Shown here one piece after another: positions 1 through 8,663 of a DNA stretch of 64,000 nucleotides; the stretch's first letter is position 1; each line of letters begins with the position of its first letter. The notes below the pieces were generated by a model. The model ran no database searches, was not told the origin of the DNA, and worked only from the letters and a program-made list of their open reading frames with translations. The translations under genes were made by a program, and so were the position numbers. This DNA is from Aurelia coerulea (Eukaryota; Cnidaria; Scyphozoa; Semaeostomeae; Ulmaridae). The DNA lies in contig CM076949.1 in NCBI GenBank assembly GCA_039566865.1, forward strand, positions 23,412,501 through 23,476,500, given 5' to 3'.

Positions 1-399
1 CCCCAACAAGAAATAAATCAACTGAAAGGTGTTCATATCATTCCAGAACTTTAGCGTATCGACAGGCGAACGTCAAAAAGGAAAGTTTCAAAGAAGCAAT
101 AAGCAAGCTATAACTGATCGAGTTTGCAGGGCTGTTTACAAAATTATTGTGCAAAAGGCAAGTTTCTCACAGCTTTCTTGGACCAAATTTATGGTTTGTT
201 TCAGCAATTGTGTTTTTGACCAATCATTGATTTAATTCTGACTAACAATCGCGGGCTATTCCTTCCCTTCTCACTATCATGAGAGGGGATACAAGAGCAA
301 TTTCATGCAACCTTTTTCAAATTTTGTGCAGAACCTACAGAAACTTTCTCGCAATTCCTAACTAAAACATGCCACCACCCAGCTGGATGAATACACCTC

Positions 400-491
400 T
401 TCAATATAGCAGCCTCGTTTTGGAAATGTATCAAAATTTCTTTCTTTTGTTCATATGAAAATTTCAAGCCCAGATTCGGATTTAGCACTCA
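400..491 (-). repeat. Dispersed repeat, copy 1 (partner at 3188-3285)
   Basis: Read on the minus strand this begins GAGTGCTAAATCCGAAT and carries TTTCCAAAACGAGGCTG about 70 nt later. Both blocks recur in the same order on the plus strand at 3188-3285. The short open frame across it is therefore read as repeat sequence, not a gene. Confidence 0.55.
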
Positions 492-529
492 AACTTTAGT
501 CTAGCTTCGTGTTTTCATAGAACTGCTGG

Positions 530-700
530 CGATTGTGATGTTCATTTTATGGCGATTTAAAGTTTTAAAACTTATAAGGGATTTGACCATGAAAAATCGT
601 TCAGGGTGAAACTTTACACCCTGAGTCATTTTCACGGTCAAATCCCTTACAGGTTTTCAAACTTTGCATCGCCATAAAATCAAAATTACTACCGATCGCA
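530..700. repeat. Foldback hairpin with ~70-80 nt arms
   Basis: The left arm, holding TTATGGCGATTTAAAG and AGGGATTTGACC, is repeated in reverse complement after a few central bases near 614 (GGTCAAATCCCTTAC, then CATCGCCATAAAA). Arms are diverged but easily aligned. No target-site duplication was identified. Probably a relic of a palindromic non-autonomous transposon. Confidence 0.7.
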
Positions 701-844
701 ACATAAAACTTACGCCCGACAACACCAAGCCTGAATTCTGACGTCACTTCCGGCCTCTCTTGCAAGAAAGCTGTGGCGCGAAAGCAAAATTTTGTGATAA
801 ATGGCGTCAGCAGGCGTCCCAAGTGTCCCAAAGCAAAATATCGA

Positions 845-1252
845 GATATAACGCAATAGCTGTATCTTCGCTCTTTCAAGTTCTTTGAACATTTTGGACT
901 CAGAGCTTCTTGGTTTTTCATATTTTTCAAAGGCCGTGGACAACTCTGTTTACAAACTCGGGATTCAGCACAGCAGGTAAGCAGACTTTATCATAAATTT
1001 AACGTTTGTCCTTTGTTTCATGGAAATTTTGTAGAAAGTTTTGGATTCCTCGATGTCGTTTTGTCCTATTTTGCCACCTTTCGCCAATTGTTGACGAAAT
1101 AAACTTGTCTTTTTCTCGTCTTGAACTTCGGCTTGCAGTTTCAAGAAAATGAACTTTTGTTGGCCTAAATTTAACCGAAATTTTTTCAAACTCCAATATT
1201 TTCTAAACTAAGAAAGGAATTCTCCTTTTGGAGATATAACGCAATAGCTGTA
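845..1252. repeat. 22-bp direct repeat, two copies 386 bp apart
   Basis: GAGATATAACGCAATAGCTG occurs at about 845 and again at about 1231 in the same orientation. The sequence between does not align to itself. Function unknown. Confidence 0.6.
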
Positions 1253-1259
1253 AGCATCT

Positions 1260-3180
1260 AGTTTCCAGGAATGTTGCCTGTTTTGCTGTAGCCTTTGCCG
1301 GTTTCCCACAATTTTCAAAGGCAATTTTTCCTCGAGAGCCATGACTATTTAATCTGCGTTAACTTTACGTGCTTCCTTTTACAAACTTGTCTGCTTTTTA
1401 GTCAGAAAACAAACGTTGACCTTGGTTGAATGTATCACTTTCGAACTTAATCGGATGTTTTCAGAAATGAAAGTATTTTAGAGTACTTGCTACCTGTTTT
1501 GGCCACCAGGGCAATAAGAATAATAACAAAACTTTGACTTCGCTCTCAGATAACTTTTCGTCGGGTTTGGCCTAAATGTAAACAAACATAAAGTTGCATT
1601 GTTGCTTATTTTCTTCAAGACTAATGGGGAAGCTCTGACCTAGAAATAGGAGATTTGCTTACTAAAACAATGTTATCAAGGCTACCTTGTACAAAAAATT
1701 ATCAGCTTTGATTATTTTGCCTATAAATACGATAGTTTACTGCAATTATTTGCCCTTAAATCTGTTTTCTTTTTCTTGAGCAGGGTATTGCTGCTCTGAT
1801 TTTAGTTTGCAAAGACATCTCCTATTTTGGTTTGCTGCTCTTTTTTGTACATGCAATACTCTATGAGACAAAGTGAAATTTGCTATGCAGCAAACGTTTC
1901 TAGTAGGAGGAAATAATATTGTCTCTGTTTTATTTTAGGACCCAAACAGAACAGGATTATCCTTTACCAATCAAGCCCAACCTTGAAGCAACATTTGACA
2001 ACAACCACAAAAGACTGCAATTCTTGCTTTTCAATGCCTGAAGACTGATGCAAAACTGATGGAACATGACTGTTTCAAACAAAGCATTCAATGAAAAACA
2101 ATATTATGATATATCAAAAAATTTGAGTAATCCAATAATTGATACTCTGATGATTTTACTCTGATGATAGGAAGATGGTAAGATAATAGCAATTGAATCA
2201 TCACAAAATTGAAATGTTAATGCTTCCAATTCTGAAACAGTCTGAAACTTATTCTGAATTTGATCTCCAAAGACAATTGTTTGCAAAGACAAAGACAAAG
2301 CTCGCCCGTTTCACCCTGTAGCCCCTACTGCCATGCTTATTCATGAGTTTCTGAAAATTACCAAAAAGCAGTTATTGCCGTTGTCCATTCAGAAATAGTC
2401 ATTGCAATTTCGATAGACAGCATCCTTCCCTATCTTCTTTGTTTGTGAGTTTTTAGAGCCAACAAGAGAAGATTTCCAGACTGCATTGAGTTGCTCCATC
2501 ATTGAGAGGAACTTGCCTAGTACAAATAACATATTTTCTATAATTTGCTATCCATTTGTCCATCAAAGACATCTGCCATCATAAACAAAACGATTTTAGT
2601 TCTTGATCCATAAATATCCGAGTTCTTTCGTTGGAAGCTGCTTCTTCTTGTCTCATTCTTTCTGGCGGGTTGGAGACTTATTTGAAAACATGAAAGCATC
2701 TCTTGTCCTTCACTGGCAGTAAAAGGATCGCTAGTGCTCTGCATATTGGTTTATTGCTTCGTTTCGTTCAGAATTAAAAAGTTTTCTTGAAAGCAAGCAG
2801 CAAGCAGGCCACGCCGCTTCAAAACAATTTCTACGATCTACGGCATTTTCTAAATGTCATGGCTTTCAAGGCGCTATTTACTTCACCAAAAACAATGAAT
2901 TCGAAAAATTTGCCCAAATACGGATGAAAATCTCTTAAAATAAGACCATCACTCCTGTCAAATTGCGTGGAGTTTACCAGGAAGTTTAAATCAAAACGAT
3001 TTTAGTTTTAAACATTTCTTAGATAAATTCACTACCTTTTAAGATTAAATTAACGCGGAAAAAGCACACCGCATCACTGCAAGAAACGTTCAAAGTCGAC
3101 GAAAATATTCACTTCCGGTCATTTTCCTATACATTTGTATAGGGGCATCAAAGCGAGGCTGAACTCCTCGAGAAAGGTGT
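1260..3180. other. No supported gene in this stretch
   Basis: AT-rich sequence. Short minus-strand open frames at 2104-2298 and 2538-2744 (the second starting with ATG and running 68 codons) have no recognisable domain, and their splice context is weak. They could be 3' exons of the minus-strand gene that includes 3303-4493, but nothing shows that. Confidence 0.4.
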
Positions 3181-3187
3181 TGTCGGG

Positions 3188-3285
3188 CGGAGTGCTAAAT
3201 CCGAATTCGGCCTCTAAAATTTTGTATCAAAGAATTTTGAATATTTTCCAAAACGAGGCTGTATATTGAATTGGTGTATTGAATT
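3188..3285 (+). repeat. Dispersed repeat, copy 2 (partner at 400-491)
   Basis: Starts GAGTGCTAAATCCGAATTC and contains TTTTCCAAAACGAGGCTG, matching the minus strand of 400-491. It lies in the intron just downstream of the donor site of the 3303-4493 exon. Confidence 0.55.
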
Positions 3286-3302
3286 TTGAATAACAAACTT
3301 AC

Positions 3303-4493
3303 CGAAACATGATGAGAAGGAGGCTACTGGATCCACTTTTGATGACGGTGCTGGCTGTGACTTGTCAACACACGGTTGCCGAGAGAAATTTGTCATCCAC
3401 GTATCATAGTTCTTCAAACAGCCAGGCTTTGAACAGAACCCATACGTAGATACAAACATGCTTACAATATGCAGGGGTCCTGCGATATCAAGATCTCCTT
3501 TCTGTATCTTTACTGTAAGATAGGTGCTATTTCGTGGGATCACTGAATTGACATCAAGTCTCGTGACCTCCGTCTTGATTTTCAATTTCACATCTTTTAA
3601 AAGTATTTTTCTCTCTCCATTTGAAGCATAAATCTTCACTTCCAATTTTGTGTTCTTTGCTATAGTAGAACCAAAACTTCTCACAAATATATGAGATATT
3701 TTAACAAATGGGCTATCTTCCATACTGACATTTAGCCAGTATTTAAAACCATTAACGAGCGGCGTAAAAATTTCTATTATTTTAGGCTTACAAGCCAGTA
3801 ATTCATTGCGTAGGTTATTTTCCTCCCAACACGGCTCTAATGTTTTTGTCAATGAAGGAACACTGGGTTTGGTCGTTGAAAATTTCGGATTTGTAGAATG
3901 AAAAGTCGTCTCTATTGGAGTGTTACTCGGTGAGCTTTCCGTGCTCCTTATCGTTTCGATGTGCCGTGTTGTCTCGCGAACCGTTATCTCTTCAGTTCTT
4001 TTTGTTGTTTGTGTTGTCGTTTGTGTTGTTGCTGCATCTGTTGTTGTTGTTGTTGTTGTTTTTGCTGCTGTTGTAGTCGTCGGCGCCTTCATTGCTTTTG
4101 TTGTCGTCGACTGCGGCTGCGTTGCTGCCGGTTTGTTACCTTTGTAGTAATGCAATGTGCATCCTGCTAACAGCTGTTCATTAAAACCAAGCACTAAAAC
4201 TGACATTGACAATTGTGTGCCATTTCGGACTTGTGAAAATTGAGAATCTCTCCGAATTTTTACTTTACCCCTTTTTGTAATACAAAGATATTTTCTCTCA
4301 TCGTTATACGGTTGTCGATTGCATCTATAGTTCGTGGAATTATTTATGTAGTATTTTGTATCGTCATAAGCATACCATGATATTGAAAAGTCGTCTGGGG
4401 TACCAGGGAATCTGAAGGAAGCTAAATCGGTCAATACAGTTCCATCTTTAGTGCTCGCATCCAAGACAGTTTGATGATTTGAACATTCATTTC
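3303..4493 (-). CDS. Large coding exon of a secreted or membrane glycoprotein with Thr-rich stalk
   Basis: An open frame of 397 codons bounded by an acceptor (pyrimidine tract ending TTCGTTTTAG, exon begins at 4493) and a donor (TTTCG then GTAAGTTTG, exon ends at 3303). Both introns are phase 1, so the 1191-bp exon is symmetric, as is typical of shuffled extracellular modules. Residues ~1-120 form a Cys-containing domain with an SWYAYDD segment and an AGCTLHYY end, perhaps Ig-like. Residues ~125-230 are a Thr-rich, mucin-like stalk with many TTTT runs. Residues ~231-397 form a second domain with about five Cys and a KLEVKIYASNG strand, plausibly a beta sandwich. Five N-glycosylation sequons (NST, NGT, NVS, NST, NFS) support an extracellular location. 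No family is assigned. An in-frame ATG at 4524 lies in the pyrimidine tract and is not taken as the start. Confidence 0.7.
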
Positions 4494-4617
4494 CTAAAAC
4501 GAAGAAAAACAGTACTTCAGCCATGGGTATTAGGAAAAGTGGTTGTATGGGATTCTATATTGTTCTAAGGAATCAGAATTATCAGACCTACCTTTTTGTA
4601 TCATTTGTGTATCGATA

Positions 4618-5270
4618 AGCAAGGGCAAATTTCGTGACACAAAAGATTCAGGTTTCTGAAAAGACAAAGCGATTTTCCCTTCTGAAGAATAGATTTCACA
4701 CCTCTGTCTGAGTGCTCTCAATCAAATCAAAATAAACACAGAGTGAAAAGCTTTATGGCTAGCTGCAAACAAGGTGTGAAATCTCACGGGGGGGGGGGGG
4801 GGGTTCTTGGCCAAATTTTGGGCAGGGGTCTGCCGCGAGCATATTCAAAATGGTACCGTAGGCTAGACTAATTTTTACGAAAATGGTACCCTTGGCTAGA
4901 CCATTTTGACCATTTTGACCATTCTCTGGACCAATTTTTACGAAAATGGTACCCTTGGCTAGACCAATTTTGACCATTTCCTGGACCAATTTGTCAAATT
5001 TGTACCAAATATGTTATCATGACCGTTCGCTAGACCAATATTGTCAAAAATGATACCCTTGGTTAGACTGCTGCTAGGCCAAAATTGCAAAAAAGGATAC
5101 CCTTGGCTAGACTAGAAGTCCGAAAAAGTATACCCTTGCTCGCGGCACATCCCCAGGTACCTTTACTATAGAAGAACCCCCCCCCCCGTGTGAAATCTAT
5201 TCTTTAGGAGTTCGAAATCGCTTTGTCTTGAACAAACCTGAATCCTTTGTTTACAAAATTTGCTCTTGTT
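4618..5270. mobile_element. Mutator-like MITE with 9-bp TSD, split by a poly-G element
   Basis: Ends AGCAAGGGCAAATTT and AAATTTGCTCTTGTT form the start of inverted repeats that continue through GATTCAGGTTT, AAGCGATTT and GAATAGATTTCACACC. The flanks carry the 9-bp direct repeat GTATCGATA (4609-4617 and 5271-5279). Without the 406-bp insert and its 8-bp duplication the element is about 239 bp. Related copies lie near 43745-43935 and 47913-48110. It sits in an intron of the minus-strand gene. Confidence 0.8.
4785..5190 (+). mobile_element. Poly-G-ended hAT-like MITE, copy 1, with internal minisatellite
   Basis: Begins CACGGGGGG and ends CCCCCCGTG, flanked by an exact 8-bp duplication TGAAATCT (4777-4784, 5191-5198). 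Inside the G/C tracts are GTTCTT/AAGAAC and CTGCCGCGAGCA/TGCTCGCGGCA inverted pairs, then imperfect tandem units built on CTAGACCAATTTTGACC and GGTACC. 8-bp duplications and CAC/G ends fit the hAT superfamily. No transposase frame is present. The related uninterrupted copy at 47.9-48.1 kb shows the empty site. Confidence 0.85.
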
Positions 5271-5283
5271 GTATCGATATTAT

Positions 5284-5505
5284 CATCTGTCCTCTGGACT
5301 TGCCCAAGTCTCTCCCGTATTTATAACGAAACAAATTGCCAACAAAAATTGCCCCGCTGCGTATGAGAGTAGGAAAGCCTCTGCGAAGGAAGGAGAGAAA
5401 GGAAAGCGGGAGAGACTTCCGCTTCTCGCTCTCTCCTTCGCAGAGGTTGTTTTGGTTCCTATTTTCGCGGAAGAAACTTGGGGCAAGTCCATCTGTCCTC
5501 TCGAT
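5284..5505. repeat. Foldback repeat with inner hairpin
   Basis: CCTCTGCGAAGGAAGGAGAG is mirrored by CTCTCTCCTTCGCAGAGG around a centre near 5412. Further out, GGACTTGCCCAAG is mirrored by CTTGGGGCAAGTCC. Long open frames on both strands here result from the palindrome and low-complexity composition. Confidence 0.65.
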
Positions 5506-5645
5506 TTTGGATACTCATGAGGCTGCATTCCCATTTGTGAGGACGGGAAGGGAGTGCGTTTCCAGTCAGCCTCGTTTTGCATTTTATATCTTTGTTGGCA
5601 CATTAGTTTTGTAATTAGATTATTTATTTTGTTTGCAGATTTGTA

Positions 5646-6029
5646 CACTCCTTTTTTATAAGAAACAAAGGTCCGGTGCTGGTAGGCAGTTTCTTAAATT
5701 TTTGGGCCATTTTGCTTCCAAAAGTTTCTTATTTGTTTCTTATATTTTTAATGCCAGAAATGTAGAAGTAATGTTGTTTTGTCTATAGGGCTCCCAAATT
5801 ACTTAGTAAGATCTCAAAACAAATAAATAATATACTTCGCACTCAAAGTAATGTCCAAACAGTTGCTATAAATGTACACTGTCAAAACATTTTTGAGTGC
5901 GATAGGAAAATTAAAATTGTAAATTACAAAAGTTTCTTAGCTTTTTCAAGTCAGGTAGGTTTGTTTCTTAACTTTCAAAGAATTGAGCCTACCATTTCTT
6001 ATAAGCGGTTTCTTATAACAAAATGAGTG
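5646..6029. mobile_element. Mariner-like MITE, TA TSD, TAAGAAAC family (copy A)
   Basis: Ends CACTCCTTTTTTATAAGAAAC-like and mirrored GTTTCTTATAACAAAATGAGTG, flanked by TA on each side (5644-5645, 6030-6031). The motif TTTCTTA or its complement recurs many times inside. A close copy is at 39564-39951. No coding capacity. Confidence 0.8.
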
Positions 6030-6072
6030 TAGATTAACTTGTAAGTTTTAATTGTAAATTTTTGTGTCTGAA

Positions 6073-6217
6073 GAATATAAAATGAATAAATGAACATTGT
6101 AACTTGTAAATCAGTTATTTTTTCATTACTGAATGTACTACCTTTTCAAATAATTAAAGATCAAATCAAATCAAATCAAATCAAATCAATCAAATCAATC
6201 AATCAATCAATCAATCA

Positions 6218-6252
<35 letters not shown>

Positions 6253-6300
6253 TCAATCAAATCAATCAAATCAATCAATCAATCAATCAAATCTACATTT
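6073..6300 (+). mobile_element. LINE 3' tail with (AATC)n/(AAATC)n microsatellite, copy 1
   Basis: GTAAATCAGTTATTTTTTC followed by ACTGAATGTA matches the 3' end of the LINE at 23.1-24.56 kb (GTAAATCAGTTAATTTATA, ACTGAATGTA). A pure AATC/AAATC run of about 140 bp follows, as expected for a CR1/L2-type tail. The body of the element is absent. Confidence 0.65.
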
Positions 6301-6375
6301 GTAGCGTGCCAGCAAAGGATCCTGGGTGACAACAGATCTTTAATGCATCTTGTATATAAAATATAAATATAAGAA

Positions 6376-6493
6376 GAATATAAAATGATAAATGAACATT
6401 GTAACTTGTAAATCAGTTATTTTTTCATTACTGAATGTACTACCTTTTCAAATAATTAAAGATCAAATCAAATCAAATCAATCAAATCAATCA

Positions 6494-6529
<36 letters not shown>

Positions 6530-6580
6530 CAATCAAATCAATCAAATCAATCAAATCAATCAATCAATCAATCAAATCTA
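6376..6580 (+). mobile_element. LINE 3' tail with (AATC)n, copy 2 (tandem duplicate)
   Basis: The whole block 6073-6350, including the tail and the downstream GTGCCAGCAAAGGATCCTGG segment, repeats from 6376 to 6640 with a slightly shorter microsatellite. This is a local tandem duplication of about 300 bp, not an independent insertion. Confidence 0.75.
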
Positions 6581-7395
6581 CATTTGTAGCGTGCCAGCAA
6601 AGGATCCTGGGTGACAACAGATCTTTAATGCATCTTGTGTCCGATTTCGTCGCCTGCTATCAGCAGATAGGCTGTCTTGGATACCCAATCCCCCTCTCCC
6701 TATTAAGCCCCTCTCTCTAATAAGCCCCTCCCTTTTAAGCCAAAATTTCAAAGAAGCCCCTCCCCCTTACTTATATCAAATGCCACAGGTCATCAAACAG
6801 TTTCCATTTATTTAGCAAAAAGGTTTGAATGTGGTTTTGCTACGAGTCTCTCTTTGGTCCTGTCATCCACCCAATTTTGGTCAAATGTAATGCCTTGCAA
6901 ATGTAGTGCCTGCAAGTGCCAACCAGTTTAGAGTTTTAGTTATAAACGTAAGAAAAAAAAAAGTTTGTTTTTATTTTATCATTAGTTATGTAAATTCGAT
7001 TTAGATTAGTTAACTTGTATATATTATTAAATAGTGTATATATTGTTAGCTACGTGTATATAATTGAATTAAAATAATGCTACACACACACACACATTTG
7101 GTCCTGTCTTGGCCCCCGCCTCACTTTCGTTTAATTTTCGAAATTGCAAATGGCGGCCAAAACAAGCCAAGCAAGCCAACGGTTGAGATTCAACTTGACA
7201 AACAAAGAATTTATGTGATTTGAAAAGCAAAGCCAAGAGAATGTGGCATGAATAGTGGGCCTAAATTAGCATTACATGGATAGAAATCCTGTCAGCCCAC
7301 TTAGAATAAATTACTAACAAAAAGGCAGTTTGCATGTGAATTTCGATATGGCACACACGTGTCGTTACTGAATTTACGAATGAATAATTACTTAC

Positions 7396-7434
7396 CTACT
7401 GGATCCACTTGCGGCGATGCAGGGGCAGCATTTC
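7396..7434 (-). CDS. 39-bp linker mini-exon, phase 1-1, same gene as 3303-4493
   Basis: The minus strand shows CATCTTTTAG, then 39 nt encoding NAAPASPQVDPV, then donor GTAAGTAATT. Splicing to the exon starting at 4493 keeps frame (phase 1 to phase 1) and gives ...QVDPVGNECSNHQ. The 3' end AAGTGGATCCAGTAG is almost identical to a stretch near the end of the large exon (SSKVDPVAS), and both exons start TTTTAG/GAAATG, so they look like duplicated modules. The same frame is also open upstream to about 7684, so this may instead be the 3' end of a longer first exon. Confidence 0.55.
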   Translation of the reverse strand, partial: EMLPLHRRKWIQ

Positions 7435-7689
7435 CTAAAAGATGGGAATAAATATCAACATTGTGAAAAAGCTCGAAGAAATGTGGAGATACCATGGGCA
7501 GTGAGACACTGCAATTATGCTTCAGCTTGTACACTTCTGGGGAGGAACATTTAAATTGTTCTGCGGAGAAGGTTTCGAAAGGTTTGATCTCTTTCACTGC
7601 CTCCTCCGTGGCGGTATATAAAATAATCCTCCGCTGAAGCAAAAAGCGACGACAATGAAGAGGATGAGACTCACGCTCCTCCAAAACAT
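7435..7689 (-). CDS. Candidate first exon with signal peptide, frame broken at a T run
   Basis: ATG at 7689-7687 opens MFWRSVSLILFIVVAFCFSG, a convincing signal peptide or signal anchor, but this frame stops after about 31 codons. Just past the hydrophobic core another frame is open all the way into the 39-bp exon at 7434. It contains two Cys (KCSSPEVY, HNCSVSLP). One extra T in the TTTT run near 7620 would join them into a single exon ending at 7396. Alternatives are a short signal-peptide exon, or an exon starting after the acceptor-like TTTTTGCTTCAG near 7636. An NRF-1-like palindrome lies ~155 bp upstream. The start itself is fairly well supported; the exon structure is not. Confidence 0.45.
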
Positions 7690-7840
7690 TCTACTAATTT
7701 TACTTTGTCAGTCCTTGTGCCACAAATTTGTGTGTTTTGCTTAAACCCCCGTTATTCTTAAACAAAGTTCTAAACTCTTATTTTCACAATTGATTTCATA
7801 GTAGTTTGTATGTGTTGTCATTTTGCGAAATCTGACGCAT

Positions 7841-7853
7841 GCGCAAAGAATAG
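7841..7853. promoter_or_regulatory. NRF-1-like palindrome upstream of the 7689 start
   Basis: GACGCATGCGCAA resembles the NRF-1 consensus core (GCATGCGC). It sits about 155 bp upstream of the minus-strand ATG at 7689, where a proximal promoter would be expected. A single match could be chance. Confidence 0.3.
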
Positions 7854-8242
7854 CGAAAGACGCTGCAAAGGAGCGTGGGATGAGACTTGTAGCAAGTCCA
7901 TCCATCCATGGAAATCAAAAGGCGCTGAAGAGTGAGTTACCTCCTGTTTTAACTTAACTCAAGAAACAAAAGGTCAATAGTTTCGCGTTTAGTATGATCA
8001 AATTTACGAATGCGGAATGAGATAACACCTCGCAACAGGATGTCCTAACTTTCAAGCAAAACCTAATCAAAGCCATATCCCTCGTATCCATCGAGGATAA
8101 CAACATCATGAAATTTCATCAGTGTACGTCATTGGTCTTGTTTCCATTGAAAGGAGAAGCTCTAAAAGAATTTAGCTATTTCCTTCGATTCCAAGGTCGA
8201 AATGAGGGGGATGAGCGTGGCATCCTACTCAGCTCTGTCATA

Positions 8243-8663
8243 CACGTTTTCTTTATATAAGAAACTTGGATCAGCACTTGGTACTAAAAGTTTCTTAATT
8301 TTGCATGAAAATTTCGGTGTTTTAGTAGTAAAAGTTTCTTAATTAGTTTCTTATTTTTTGGGTCTAAAATTGCGGTATTGTTCGAAGTGGAGCCTTCTTC
8401 TCGAGAAAGGGCTTCCATTTTGCGTTGACATTGTCATCAAGAAGAAGCCATGCACATCAAGGCAAAAATTTACCAATTTTGCAGTTAAAAGTCAAGAAAA
8501 GACGAATGTACCTTTGTTAGAGAGACATAGAATAAGAGAGACATACAGAAATAAAGTTTTAGAGTTTCTTAACTGTTCTTGAGCGTAGTACAAGCGTTTC
8601 TAACATTTTTGGTCATCGTAGTACTAGTTTCTTATAAACCAGTTTCTTATAAAAAAAAACGTG
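8243..8663. mobile_element. Mariner-like MITE, TA TSD, TAAGAAAC family (copy B)
   Basis: Ends CACGTTTTCTTTATATAAG and mirrored TTATAAAAAAAAACGTG, flanked by TA (8241-8242, 8664-8665). TTTCTTA motifs are frequent. The centre differs from copies A and E. The 74-codon open frame inside is not considered a gene. Confidence 0.75.

Noticed and set aside
3920..4170. Plus-strand frames rich in Val or Cys
   Set aside because: They are antisense to the Thr-rich stalk of the 3303-4493 exon; the composition is a by-product of ACA/ACC codons.
4499..4524. ATG at 4524 as a signal-peptide start (MAEVLFFFVLG)
   Set aside because: The hydrophobic run is only about eight residues and coincides with a pyrimidine tract plus AG acceptor; phase agreement with the upstream mini-exon favours an intron.
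4759..4989. Minus-strand frame with repeated NGQNGLAKGTIFVKI
   Set aside because: It translates the minisatellite of the poly-G element, as does 16168-16521; no start context or domain.
6090..6589. Frames reading (NQSI)n
   Set aside because: Translation of AATC microsatellites in LINE tails.
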